Assembly (NCBI RefSeq): GCF_036634175.1
Contig: NZ_JAZIFX010000001.1
Location: 1,798,001-1,862,000, forward strand
From: Streptomyces sp. P9-A2
Lineage (GTDB): Bacteria > Actinomycetota > Actinomycetes > Streptomycetales > Streptomycetaceae
DNA: 64,000 nt
Direction: 5' to 3'
Shown here: positions 36,168 to 44,992 of the stretch, one piece after another
Position numbering within the stretch: position 1 is the stretch's first letter
Layout: every line of letters starts with the position of its first letter
Notes under the pieces: generated by a model
What the model was told of the DNA's origin: nothing
The model's database searches: none
The model's input: only the letters and a program-made list of their open reading frames with translations
Translations under genes and position numbers: made by a program

Positions 36168-38711
36168 TTACGCCTGCTGCTGTATGCGCAGTGCTCGGGC
36201 CAGGTCGTCGAGCTGGTCGACGAGTTTGCGGCGCAGGGCGGGGGTGGGGCCGGCCTTGCGGAGGCATTTCTGGCCGAGGCGGAGGGTTTCGGGGTCGACG
36301 GCGTGGGCGGGGAAGGCCCAGTGGCCGGCGGCTTCGGCGATGGCGGGGCCGCGGCGGGCGGCGAGGGTGACGGCGTCCTTGTAGTAGCGGGCGACGTAGG
36401 GGTGTACGAGGTCGGCTTGTTCGGGTTGCCAGAAGCCTTGGGCTGTGGCGGTGAACAGGTAGTTCGACAGGTCGTCGGTGTGGAACATGGTGTCCCAGGC
36501 GCGGGCCTTGGCGTCTTTGTGGGGCAGGGCGGCGCGGCAGCGGGCGGCGCCTTCCCGGCCGGTGGCGCTGGGGTCGTCGGCGAGTTCGGCGGCGATGGTG
36601 GTTTCGTCGATGGCGTCGAGGACGGCGAGGCGGGTGAGGATGCGCCAGCGCAGTTCGGGGTCGAGTTCGGGGCCGCCGGGGACGGTGCCTTCGGTGAGCC
36701 AGGCGGCGATGGTGTCGGGGTGGGCTGCGGTGTCGATGCGGTGGCGTACGGCGATGAGGCGCAGGCCGGGGTTGTCGCCGTCCTCGGTGCGGCGGATGAG
36801 GTCGCGGCACAGGTCGGTGAGGGTGGCGAGGGCGGCGGGCCGCTCGTCGGGGGTGATGTAGCGGTTGGTGATGTGGGTGCTGGCGAAGGCGAGGACGCCC
36901 CCGGCGAGGGCGAGGTCGGTTTCGTGGGGGAGGTGGGTGCGGGCGGTGTCGAGGTAGGTGGTGGGGGGGAGTTCGCCGTCGCGGACGGCGTCGCGCAGGG
37001 CGTTCCAGACGACGGCGCGGGTGAGGGGGTCGGGGAGTCCGGAGAGGCGGGTGCGGAGGGTGTGGGCGGACTCGTCGTCGAAGCGGATTTTGGCGTAGGT
37101 GAGGTCGCCGTCGTTGAGGACGAGGAGGGCGGGGCGGGGGCCGGGGGCGCTGAGGGTGGTGGTGCCGTGGGTGGTGGTGCCGTGGGTGGGGAGGTCGGCT
37201 TCCAAGCGGGTGCGGAGGGTCAGGCCGCGTGTGTCGTCGAGGTCGTGGTCGTAGAGGCCGAGGGTGATGCGGTGGGGGCGGCCGGTGGTGTCGCCGGTGG
37301 GGGGTGGGTTGTGGATGGTGAGGTGCCAGTGGCCGTTGTCGGTGTGGAGTTCGGGGGTGAGGGTGTCGACGCCGGTGGTGCGCAGCCAGGCGTTGGCCCA
37401 GGCGTGGACGTCGCGGTCGGTGGCGGAGGCGAGGGAGTCGATGAAGTCGGCGAGGGTGGCGTTGGCGAATTTGTGCCGGTCGATGTGGGTGTTGATGCCG
37501 GTGAGGAAGTCGTCCTCGCCGAGCCAGGTGACGAGCTGGCGCAGGGCGGAGGCGCCCTTGGCGTAGGAGATGCCGTCGAAGTTGAGGAGGGCGGAGGCGG
37601 TGTCCTGGACGTCTTCGGGGGCGACGGGGTGGGTGGAGGGGCGTTGGTCGGCGTCGTAGCCCCAGGGTTTGCGGGTGATGCCGAAGTCGGTCCAGGTGTC
37701 GGTGAAGCGGGTGGCTTCGGCGGTGGTCTGGTAGCCCATGTATTCGGCGAAGGACTCGTTGAGCCAGATGTCGTCCCACCAGGTGAGGGTGACGAGGTCG
37801 CCGAACCACATGTGGGCCATTTCGTGGGCGATGACCATGGCGCGGGTCTGCCGTTGGGTGTCGGTGACGGCGGACCGGAAGACGAATTCGTCGCGGAAGG
37901 TGACGAGGCCGGGGTTTTCCATGGCGCCGGCGTTGAATTCGGGGACGAATGCCTGGTCGTAGGAGTCGAAGGGGTAGGGCTGGGTGAATTTTTCGTGGTA
38001 GCGGTCGAAGCAGGCGCGGGTGATGTCGAGGAGTTCGTCGGCGTCGGTGTCGAGGTGGGGGGCGAGGGAGCGGCGGCAGTGGATGCCGAAGGGGAGGCCA
38101 CGGTGTTCGGTGCGTACGGAGTGCCAGGGTCCGGCGGCGACGGCGACGAGGTAGGTGGGGATGAGGGGGGTGGTGGCTGCTTTCCAGTGGCCGTCGCCGA
38201 GGTGTTCGGTGATGCCGTTGGCGAGGACGGTCCAGGTGCGGGGGGCGGTGACGGTGAGGTCGAAGGCGGCCTTGAGGTCGGGTTGGTCGAAGGCCGCGAA
38301 GACGCGTTGGACGTCGTCGAGGAAGAGCTGGGTGTAGATGTAGGTTTCGCCGTCGGCGGGGTCGGTGAAGCGGTGCATGCCTTCGCCGGTGCGGGAGTAG
38401 TGCATGGCGGCGTCGATGTGGAGTTCGTGTTCGCCGGGGGTGAGGCCCTTGAGCGGCAGTCGGTTGCCGTTGAGGGTCTCGGGGTCCAGTGGGTGTCCGT
38501 CGAGGGTGACGGAGCGCAGCTCGGCGGGCTTGATCTCGACGAAGGTGTCCGTGTCATCCTGGTCCGCGAGGACGGTGAAGCGGATCAGGGTGCGGGAGTC
38601 GAAGGTGTCGTCACCGGTGGTGAGGTCGAGTTCGATCGCGTAGCGGTGGACGTCGAGGAGCTGTGCTCGGTTCTGCGCTTCGTCGCGCGTGAGTACGGAC
38701 ATGCGGGCCAT
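36168..38711 (-). CDS. pepN: Aminopeptidase N (M1 metallopeptidase)
   Basis: 847-aa zinc aminopeptidase. GAMEN precedes the zinc site HEMAHMWFGD (His296, Glu297, His300) with third ligand Glu319 in WLNESFAEY. The ERAP1-like C-terminal domain follows to the end. Length is typical for actinobacterial PepN. ATG 38711 is chosen (MARMSVLTRDEAQNRAQLL). ATG 38702 is equally in frame. The much longer upstream frame to 39149 is shadow sequence over the chorismate mutase gene. Codon use is extreme NNC. Confidence 0.95.
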   Translation of the reverse strand: MARMSVLTRDEAQNRAQLLDVHRYAIELDLTTGDDTFDSRTLIRFTVLADQDDTDTFVEIKPAELRSVTLDGHPLDPETLNGNRLPLKGLTPGEHELHIDAAMHYSRTGEGMHRFTDPADGETYIYTQLFLDDVQRVFAAFDQPDLKAAFDLTVTAPRTWTVLANGITEHLGDGHWKAATTPLIPTYLVAVAAGPWHSVRTEHRGLPFGIHCRRSLAPHLDTDADELLDITRACFDRYHEKFTQPYPFDSYDQAFVPEFNAGAMENPGLVTFRDEFVFRSAVTDTQRQTRAMVIAHEMAHMWFGDLVTLTWWDDIWLNESFAEYMGYQTTAEATRFTDTWTDFGITRKPWGYDADQRPSTHPVAPEDVQDTASALLNFDGISYAKGASALRQLVTWLGEDDFLTGINTHIDRHKFANATLADFIDSLASATDRDVHAWANAWLRTTGVDTLTPELHTDNGHWHLTIHNPPPTGDTTGRPHRITLGLYDHDLDDTRGLTLRTRLEADLPTHGTTTHGTTTLSAPGPRPALLVLNDGDLTYAKIRFDDESAHTLRTRLSGLPDPLTRAVVWNALRDAVRDGELPPTTYLDTARTHLPHETDLALAGGVLAFASTHITNRYITPDERPAALATLTDLCRDLIRRTEDGDNPGLRLIAVRHRIDTAAHPDTIAAWLTEGTVPGGPELDPELRWRILTRLAVLDAIDETTIAAELADDPSATGREGAARCRAALPHKDAKARAWDTMFHTDDLSNYLFTATAQGFWQPEQADLVHPYVARYYKDAVTLAARRGPAIAEAAGHWAFPAHAVDPETLRLGQKCLRKAGPTPALRRKLVDQLDDLARALRIQQQA

Positions 38712-38899
38712 GCTGCCTGATGCCGTTGGTGGGGCACAGAGGCGGATCGGTACATGGCTTATGTCCGGTCCGGTGCGGGCTCCCGGGTGTGCGCCCCTGT
38801 GTGTGGGGTGCGGGGTGTGCGTGCCGTCGCGTGGGGGCGGTGCCGGTGGGGTGTGGTGCCGGTCGTGGGTGTCCGTGCCCCCCGGAGGGGGCGGGGGGA

Positions 38900-39274
38900 T
38901 CAGTCCGTGGTGGGTGTGGGGGTGCCGGTGGGAGCGCCGGTGGGGCTCTCGGTGGTGCCGTCGGCGATGTGTTCGTGGTGGCGGATGACCTCGGCGATGA
39001 TGAAGTTCAGGAACTTCTCGGCGAAGGCCGGGTCGAGTCTGGCGTTCTCGGCGAGGGTGCGCAGCCGGGTGATCTGGCGGGCTTCGCGGGCCGGGTCGGC
39101 GGGGGGCAGCCGGTGTTCGGCTTTGAGGCGGCCGACCTGCTGGGTGCATTTGAAGCGTTCGGCGAGCATGTGGACGACGGCCGCGTCGATGTTGTCGATG
39201 CTGTCGCGCAGCCTGGCGAGTTCCTCACGGACCGCGGGGTCGACGTCACCGGTACCGGTGCTGCTGGTGGTCAT
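38900..39274 (-). CDS. Chorismate mutase, AroQ type
   Basis: 124-aa all-helical enzyme rearranging chorismate to prephenate for Phe/Tyr synthesis. LARLRDSIDNIDAAVVHMLA (helix 1 with the catalytic-region Arg), RLKAEHRLPPADPAREARQI and FAEKFLNFIIAEVIRHH match the small actinobacterial AroQ family. The Pro/Thr/Gly tail is disordered. It is divergent from the metallopeptidase gene. It competes with the trp genes near 61-64 kb for chorismate. Confidence 0.92.
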   Translation of the reverse strand: MTTSSTGTGDVDPAVREELARLRDSIDNIDAAVVHMLAERFKCTQQVGRLKAEHRLPPADPAREARQITRLRTLAENARLDPAFAEKFLNFIIAEVIRHHEHIADGTTESPTGAPTGTPTPTTD

Positions 39275-39388
39275 GGGAAGTCAGCCTACGGGGCGGTGGC
39301 GGGGTGCCGGGTGTCCGCGGTCGGGAACAGGTGGTGGGGTGGGCTCGTACAGTGGAACCGGTTGTGGGGCGTCTTGGGGGGGTGAGGC

Positions 39389-40303
39389 GTGACGAGTGAT
39401 GGGGCGGTGGAGCGGGGCTTTCCGCATCTGGAGACGGTGCGGTCGGCTGTGACCGCGCTGTACCGGCGTTTGTCGTACGACACGGTGCAGGCGTTCTCGG
39501 TGAGTGTGGCGCCTGTCGATGTGGCGTTCCGCGATACGGATGATCTTCATATGGGGGCGCAGCGGGTGGCGCGGGAGATGGTGCGGCACTATCGGTTGCC
39601 GGATGCGCGGTTGATCGTCAGTTTTCGCGATATGAAGTATGCGGCGCATGTCGAGCTGGCGGCGGGTCCTGAGTACTTCGTGGAGCTGAACGACCGGTTC
39701 CGGACGCATCGGCGGGATATAGGGGCGGCGCTGGCTCACGAGGTGATGCATGTCTATCTGCATCGTCTGGGGTTGTCGTTTCCCGGTACGCGCGACAACG
39801 AGCTGCTGACCGATACGGCGGCGACGTATCTGGGGGCGGGGTGGCTGCTGCTGGACGCGTTCCGTCAGGACGAGGTGTCGTCGCAGAAGCTGGGGTATCT
39901 CACGCCGGAGGAGTTCGGCTATGTGCTGGCGAAGCGGTCGCTGGTGTTCGGTGAGGACCCGTCGGTGTGGTTCACCAGCGAGCAGGCTCACAGCGCGTAT
40001 GTGAGCGGGATGGAGTTGGCCCGGCTCGACGAACGGCAGCCGCCGCTGGCGGCCGCCGGCTGGACGGGGCGCCGGCGGTACGCACGGGAGCGTCGGCATG
40101 CCCAGGGGCAGCGCGGGCTTCTCTCCTTCCCGTCGGCCCGGACGGATGTGCCGTACAGCTTCACTCGGGGTGGTGGCCGTGAGGAGCCGCTGCGGGTGTC
40201 GTTCCCGTGTCCTACGTGTCATCAGCGGATCAGGGTCCCGGTGCGGGGGCGGGTGCGGGCGCGGTGCGCGTTGTGCCGGACGGTGCTGGAGTGCGACACG
40301 TAG
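39389..40303 (+). CDS. Zincin-like metallopeptidase with C-terminal zinc ribbon
   Basis: 304-aa protein. HEVMHVYLH (His117, Glu118, His121) is a short HExxH zinc-protease motif in a helix, with a following DNELLTDTAATYLGAG that supplies the likely third ligand, like SprT/M48-type or toxin-associated proteases. A C-terminal ribbon, CPTC (274-277) and CALC (293-296), likely binds a second zinc. GTG 39389 follows GGTGAG. No signal peptide, so it acts in the cytosol. Substrate unknown. Confidence 0.8.
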   Translation: MTSDGAVERGFPHLETVRSAVTALYRRLSYDTVQAFSVSVAPVDVAFRDTDDLHMGAQRVAREMVRHYRLPDARLIVSFRDMKYAAHVELAAGPEYFVELNDRFRTHRRDIGAALAHEVMHVYLHRLGLSFPGTRDNELLTDTAATYLGAGWLLLDAFRQDEVSSQKLGYLTPEEFGYVLAKRSLVFGEDPSVWFTSEQAHSAYVSGMELARLDERQPPLAAAGWTGRRRYARERRHAQGQRGLLSFPSARTDVPYSFTRGGGREEPLRVSFPCPTCHQRIRVPVRGRVRARCALCRTVLECDT

Positions 40304-40502
40304 GGGGTTCGGGGTGGGGGCAGGGAATCGGTGGTGGGCGTTCGGCGGCCCCTGCCGGGCTCCGTTCCCGGGCCCCCGGGCCCTCAGGGCCGTCGTTCAG
40401 GGCCGTCGTTTCGAAGTCGGAGGCGAGGTGCGGCGTCTCCCGTTCGGATCGGGCCGGGCTTGCGGGTTCTGTCCTGTCCGTGCGAAGGGTCCTGGAAGCG
40501 TT

Positions 40503-40601
40503 CTGAAGATCTTGACATCACGCTCGTCCTGCGCCGGTTCACGCCGATTGGCGTTTACTGGCAATCCGGCGTGAACCGGGCGGCCCGAGCAGGATCTTCA
40601 G
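40503..40601. repeat. Large imperfect palindrome at the end of the VWA gene
   Basis: Outer arms CTGAAGATC (40503-40511) and GATCTTCAG (40593-40601) enclose a 12-bp perfect stem CGGTTCACGCCG / CGGCGTGAACCG (40535-40546, 40567-40578) and GATTG/CAATC near the loop. It could be a strong terminator or an inserted palindromic element. The VWA stop codon lies within it. Confidence 0.75.
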
Positions 40602-41331
40602 CGGTCTTCCAGGGCCGCACGATGCCCCGCGCCCGCGCGTCCACGAGCCACTTGGGGAACTCGTCCAGCAGCCGGTCGTACAGCTCGGTGTCCGGCACCT
40701 TGCGGGGGTCTGCGCCCGCGTGGAAGAACCCCGCGTTGTCGACGATCCTCTTGTCCGGTACGGCCAGGTCGTCCAGCTTGCGCAGGTAGTCGAACTGCCG
40801 GCTGCCGGGGTCGCCGAAGCCGATGAACTGCCAGAACAGTGGCAGCCTCGCCGCCTTGCACAGGTATCGTTCCGCGGCGAGCCGGTTGATGGGGCCGCCG
40901 TCGGTCTGGAAGACGACGAGGGCCGGTTCGGTCGATCCGCTGTCGAGGTAGTGGTCGATGACGGCGTCCATGGCCAGGTGGTAGCTGGTTTTCCCCATGT
41001 GCCCGAGTCCGGCCGCGATCCGCTCGACGCGCCCTTCGTGGTCGGCGAGGGCGATGTCGGTGACGGCGTCGATGTCCGTGGAGAAGAACACCATCGGCAC
41101 GATGCCGTCGTCGTCGAGGTGGGCGGACAGGCCCAGTACCCGGTCGGCGAGCGCCTGCACGCTGCCGTCCCTGTAGTACGGCTTCATGGAGCCGGAGTAG
41201 TCGATCACCAGGTAGACCGCGGCGCGCAGGCCGTCCAGTCCGTGTCCGGACAGCGCGTGTCCTGCGGTCTTGTACAGGCTGACCAGCTTGGGTGCGGTCT
41301 CCTCGATCTTGGTCAGGCTGATCGCGGCCAC
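40555..41331 (-). CDS. VWA-domain protein, TerF-like
   Basis: 258-aa von Willebrand A domain protein. The MIDAS motif is DYSGS at 44-48, with the conserved flank LVIDYSGSMKPYY, VPMVFFSTDID, a TSYHLAMDAVIDHY helix and VVFQTDGG, as in TerF-type proteins of tellurium-stress loci. GTG 41331 is chosen because AGGAG lies five bases upstream. The frame stays open to 41544 across a 21-bp repeat. The last ten residues are encoded inside a palindrome, so the C-terminus may be altered. No terB/C/D gene is adjacent. Confidence 0.83.
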   Translation of the reverse strand: MAAISLTKIEETAPKLVSLYKTAGHALSGHGLDGLRAAVYLVIDYSGSMKPYYRDGSVQALADRVLGLSAHLDDDGIVPMVFFSTDIDAVTDIALADHEGRVERIAAGLGHMGKTSYHLAMDAVIDHYLDSGSTEPALVVFQTDGGPINRLAAERYLCKAARLPLFWQFIGFGDPGSRQFDYLRKLDDLAVPDKRIVDNAGFFHAGADPRKVPDTELYDRLLDEFPKWLVDARARGIVRPWKTAEDPARAARFTPDCQ

Positions 41332-41345
41332 GCGCACTCCTCCCT

Positions 41346-41405
41346 CGGTAACCAGGACCGGCTGCCCGGTCACCGAAACCGGTCGTTCGGTCACCGAAAC
41401 CGGTC
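41346..41405. promoter_or_regulatory. Three 18-bp iterons with 21-bp spacing
   Basis: CGGTCACCGAAACCGGTC occurs at 41367 and 41388, with a degenerate copy at 41346 (12 of 18 matches). The 21-bp period is two helical turns. They lie between divergent VWA and rhomboid genes, so they may bind a regulator of both. In both frames they could encode heptads (PVSVTER-like). Confidence 0.6.
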
Positions 41406-41518
41406 CTGAGCGTACGGCACGCGCACCCCGCCTCCTCAACCCTCCACCGCCGTTCGCTATTTTGTTCGCCGCGGCCCTCAGCGGCTCGTCCGTCCTGTCC
41501 CTCGCAAGGAGCCGGCTC

Positions 41519-42448
41519 GTGGATTCCGAGGCCACCGTCACCACCTGTTACCGTCACCCCAAGGTGGAGTGCCATGTCCGCTGCGTGCGCTGCGACCGGT
41601 ACATCTGCCCGGACTGCATGCGGGAGGCGGCCGTGGGCCACCAGTGCCCCGACTGCGTGAAGGAGGGCATGCGGTCGATACGGCAGGCCCGCACCGTGGT
41701 CGGCGGTCACGTCCGGGCGGTGCCGGTGGTGACATACGTACTGATCGCCGTCAGCGTGCTGGTGTATCTGGCGGAGCTGGCGCTGCCGGAGATCGTGGAC
41801 CGGTTCGCGATGCTGGGCGCGGGGCTGGTCGGGCCGGACGGTGGTCACTACGTGTGGGTCGAGGGCGCGCACTTCGGGGAGTTCCGCCAGGAGGGTCTGG
41901 TGAACGGGGAGTGGTACCGGCTGCTGACCGGTGCCTTCCTGCATCTTCCGCCGACCGAGGGCACGTTCGGACTTCTGCACATCGTGATGAACATGATGGT
42001 GCTGTGGAACCTGGGCCGGGCCGTCGAGCCGATGCTGGGCCGTGTCCACTATCTCGCCCTGTACCTGTTGTCGGCGCTGGGCGGCTCGGTGCTGGTGCTG
42101 CTGCTGGCGCCGCAGGAAGCCGTGGTCGGCGCGTCCGGGGCGATCTTCGGGCTGGGTGCCGCGTACTACGTGGTGGCCCGTCGGATCGGTGCCGACATGC
42201 AAGCGGTCAACCGGTTCATGGCCGGGCTGCTGCTGTGGCTGGTGATCTCCGCGGTGGTGACGTCCTGGGAGGGGCATCTGGGCGGGCTGCTGGCGGGCGG
42301 TGCGGTGGCGGTGGCGTTCGCGTACGTGCCCAGGGGCAGGCGCCGGACGTTGCTGCAGGCGGGGGCTTGTCTGGCGCTGCTCGCACTGCTCGTCGTCCTG
42401 GCGGTGGCCAAGGTGTCGGAACTGACCGGTGGAGGAGTTTCCCAGTGA
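41519..42448 (+). CDS. Rhomboid-family intramembrane serine protease with N-terminal zinc finger
   Basis: 309-aa protein. Residues 10-47 carry a B-box-like finger (CYRHPKVECHVRCVRC, then CPDC twice). Six transmembrane helices follow with the rhomboid signature HIVMN (154-158), catalytic Ser206 in GASGAIFG and His253 in WEGHLGG. It would cleave transmembrane substrates. GTG 41519 has AAGGAG seven bases upstream. The stop overlaps the chitosanase start (GTGA). Confidence 0.93.
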   Translation: MDSEATVTTCYRHPKVECHVRCVRCDRYICPDCMREAAVGHQCPDCVKEGMRSIRQARTVVGGHVRAVPVVTYVLIAVSVLVYLAELALPEIVDRFAMLGAGLVGPDGGHYVWVEGAHFGEFRQEGLVNGEWYRLLTGAFLHLPPTEGTFGLLHIVMNMMVLWNLGRAVEPMLGRVHYLALYLLSALGGSVLVLLLAPQEAVVGASGAIFGLGAAYYVVARRIGADMQAVNRFMAGLLLWLVISAVVTSWEGHLGGLLAGGAVAVAFAYVPRGRRRTLLQAGACLALLALLVVLAVAKVSELTGGGVSQ

Positions 42449-43350
42449 AACGTTCAGCCCTGCTGCTCGCGGCCGTGCCCGTGGTGGCGACGGCCGTGTA
42501 CATGCTGATGCCCGCGGGGCCCGAGGGCGCGGCCGCCGGCGACGGACCGTCCGTGTCCGCCTCACCTAACGCGCGTGAGCAGACCAAGGAGCGCGCCGAG
42601 TCGCAGTCGGCCGAGGACGACGCGCTGGTGGCGAGCCGGCCTGCGGGCCTGGCCGACCCGGCGAAGAAGGAGCTCGCCCAGCAGATCCTGGCGAGCGCCG
42701 AGAACGCGACGCCGCGCTGGCGCGAGACCTACGGCTCCATCGAGGACGCCGGGGACGGCGACGGTTACACGGCCGGCATCGTCGGCTTCACCACCGGCAC
42801 CCACGACCTGCTCACCCTCGTCGAACGCTATACGCGCAAGCACCCGGACAACGGCCTGGCGGGGTATCTGCCGGCGCTGCGCGAGGTCGACGGTACGGAC
42901 TCGCACGAGGGCCTGGACCCGGGCTTCCCGGCCGCCTGGCAGGCCGAGGCGAGGACACCGGAGTTCCGTGCGGCGCAGGAGGCCGAGCGCGACCGGGTCT
43001 ACTTCGATCCGGCGGTGCGCGTGGCCAAGCTCGACGGCCTCGGCACGTTCGGCCAGTTCGTGTACTACGACGCGATGGTCCGGCGTGGTCCCGACACCGG
43101 CCCCGACGGCTTCTACGGCCTGCGGGAGCAGGCCATGCGCAAGGCGAGGACGCCGGGTCAGGGCGGTGGCGAGAAGGAGTTCCTGGAGGCGTTCCTCGAC
43201 GTGCGCCGCGCGGCCGTGCTGGCGAAGAAGCCGGATGCCGACACGTCCCGGATCGACACCGTCCAGCGCCGGTTCCTGCGGGAGGGGAACCTGGAGCTGT
43301 CCACGCCGCTGACGTGGCAGGTGCACGGGGAGACCTTCCGCGTTCCCTGA
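42445..43350 (+). CDS. Secreted GH46 chitosanase
   Basis: 301-aa glycoside hydrolase. KELAQQILASAENATPRW and YGSIEDAGDGDGYTAGIVGF match GH46, with catalytic Glu86 (equivalent to Glu22 of the Streptomyces N174 enzyme) and Asp104 (Asp40). YFDPAVRVAKLDGLGTFGQF and KARTPGQGGGEKEF are family blocks. An N-terminal signal-like helix (RSALLLAAVPVVATAVYMLM) leads to a 40-residue linker. GTG 42445 overlaps the rhomboid stop and has GGAGGAG upstream. It endo-hydrolyses chitosan outside the cell. Confidence 0.95.
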   Translation: MKRSALLLAAVPVVATAVYMLMPAGPEGAAAGDGPSVSASPNAREQTKERAESQSAEDDALVASRPAGLADPAKKELAQQILASAENATPRWRETYGSIEDAGDGDGYTAGIVGFTTGTHDLLTLVERYTRKHPDNGLAGYLPALREVDGTDSHEGLDPGFPAAWQAEARTPEFRAAQEAERDRVYFDPAVRVAKLDGLGTFGQFVYYDAMVRRGPDTGPDGFYGLREQAMRKARTPGQGGGEKEFLEAFLDVRRAAVLAKKPDADTSRIDTVQRRFLREGNLELSTPLTWQVHGETFRVP

Positions 43351-43370
43351 GGGTGTGAGCGTATGTGGCA

Positions 43371-43413
43371 GCGCCTGCCCGATTCGTCCGGTCGGGGACT
43401 GGCGGGCAGGCGC
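43371..43413. terminator. Convergent terminator, chitosanase / gltD
   Basis: GCGCCTGCCC / GGGCAGGCGC (10 bp) with a 23-nt loop, 20 nt past the chitosanase stop. A second dyad (GGGACCT...AGGTCCC) lies at about 43440-43468. Confidence 0.6.
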
Positions 43414-43528
43414 CACCTCTTGTTCCGTACGCCGTTGTACGGGACCTCTGTGGGGGACCTTCAGGTCCCGTTGTGTCCGGTCCTGACCGGCGGGGTCCGG
43501 ACCGCGTGATGCTTTCCGGGGCGTCCGC

Positions 43529-44992
43529 TCACACCATCAGTGAGCGGTCGGTCGGGCGGACCGGTGCGGGCAGGTCGCTCGCGCCGGTGAGCCGGCGGTC
43601 GCAGCCGCGTGCCGCGGAGCGGCCCTCGGCGATCGCCCACACGATGAGCGACTGGCCGCGCCCGGCGTCTCCGGCGACGAAGACGCCGGGCACGCTGGTG
43701 TGGAAGTCGGCGTCGCGGGCGATGTTACCGCGTGCGTCGAGTTCCAGGCCGAACTGCTCGACCAGTCCGTTGTCGCGGTCGGTACCGGTGAAGCCCATGG
43801 CGAGGGTGACCAGCTGGGCCGGGATCCTGCGCTCGGTGCCGGGCTTCTGGGTGAGCCTGCCGTCGGTGAACTCGACCTCGGTCAGGTGCAGCCACTGCAC
43901 GGTGCCGTCCTCGTCGCCCTCGAAGTGGGTGGTGGAGACGGAGTAGACCCGCTCGCCGCCCTCCTCGTGCGCGGAGGTGACCTTGTAGAGCATGGGGAAG
44001 GTCGGCCACGGCTGGGAGAGGGTGTCCCGGTCCTCGTTCGGGCGGGGCATGATCTCGAGCTGGGTGACGGAGGCGGCGCCCTGCCGGTGGGCGGTGCCCA
44101 CGCAGTCGGCACCGGTGTCGCCGCCGCCGATCACGACGACGTGCTTGCCCTCGGCCGAGATGGGCGGGGCGACGTAGTCGCCCTCCTGCACCTTGTTGGC
44201 CAGTGGCAGGTACTCCATGGCCTGGTGGATGCCCTTGAGGTCGCGGCCGGGCACGGGCAGGTCGCGCGCGGTCGTCGCGCCGACGGCGAGGACGACGGCG
44301 TCGTAGCGCTTGCGCAGTGCGGTGGCCGGCATGTCCCGGCCGATCTCGATGCCGGTGCGGAACTTGGTGCCCTCCGCGCGCATCTGCTCGATACGGCGGT
44401 TGATGTGCCGCTTCTCCATCTTGAACTCGGGGATGCCGTAGCGCAGGAGGCCGCCGATGCGGTCGGCCCGTTCGTAGACGGCGACCGTGTGGCCGGCGCG
44501 GGTCAGCTGCTGGGCGGCGGCGAGGCCGGCCGGGCCGGAGCCGACGACGGCGACGGTCTTGCCGGACAGGCGTTCGGGGATCTGCGGGGCGACGTCGCCG
44601 GTCGCCCACGCCTTGTCGATGATGGAGACCTCGACGTTCTTGATGGTGACCGGCGGCTGGTTGATGCCGAGCACGCATGCCGACTCGCACGGTGCGGGGC
44701 ACAGGCGGCCGGTGAACTCCGGGAAGTTGTTGGTGGCGTGCAGGCGCTCGCTCGCCGCCGACCAGTCCTCGCGGTAGGCGTAGTCGTTCCACTCGGGGAT
44801 GAGGTTGCCCAGCGGGCAGCCGTTGTGGCAGAACGGGATGCCGCAGTCCATGCACCGGCCGGCCTGCTTGCTGATGATCGGCAGCAGCGAGCCGGGGACG
44901 TGGACCTCGTTCCAGTCCTTGACGCGTTCGGTGACCGGGCGGGAGGTGGCGACCTCGCGGCCGTGGTTCAGAAAGCCCTTCGGATCAGCCAT
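43529..44992 (-). CDS. gltD: Glutamate synthase small subunit
   Basis: 487-aa FAD/NADPH subunit. N-terminal cysteine motifs [14 protein letters not shown] and CPAPCESAC bind two [4Fe-4S] clusters. [17 protein letters not shown] binds FAD and [11 protein letters not shown] binds NADPH, and CDRRLTG ends the family core. It passes electrons to GltB. ATG 44992 overlaps the gltB stop by eight bases, so the pair is translationally coupled. Confidence 0.96.
   Translation of the reverse strand: MADPKGFLNHGREVATSRPVTERVKDWNEVHVPGSLLPIISKQAGRCMDCGIPFCHNGCPLGNLIPEWNDYAYREDWSAASERLHATNNFPEFTGRLCPAPCESACVLGINQPPVTIKNVEVSIIDKAWATGDVAPQIPERLSGKTVAVVGSGPAGLAAAQQLTRAGHTVAVYERADRIGGLLRYGIPEFKMEKRHINRRIEQMRAEGTKFRTGIEIGRDMPATALRKRYDAVVLAVGATTARDLPVPGRDLKGIHQAMEYLPLANKVQEGDYVAPPISAEGKHVVVIGGGDTGADCVGTAHRQGAASVTQLEIMPRPNEDRDTLSQPWPTFPMLYKVTSAHEEGGERVYSVSTTHFEGDEDGTVQWLHLTEVEFTDGRLTQKPGTERRIPAQLVTLAMGFTGTDRDNGLVEQFGLELDARGNIARDADFHTSVPGVFVAGDAGRGQSLIVWAIAEGRSAARGCDRRLTGASDLPAPVRPTDRSLMV

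Noticed and set aside
36135..38720. An 861-codon plus-strand frame over pepN
   Set aside because: Almost only Gly/Val/Ala/Glu/Asp, the mirror of NNC-biased pepN codons. No start signal or motif.
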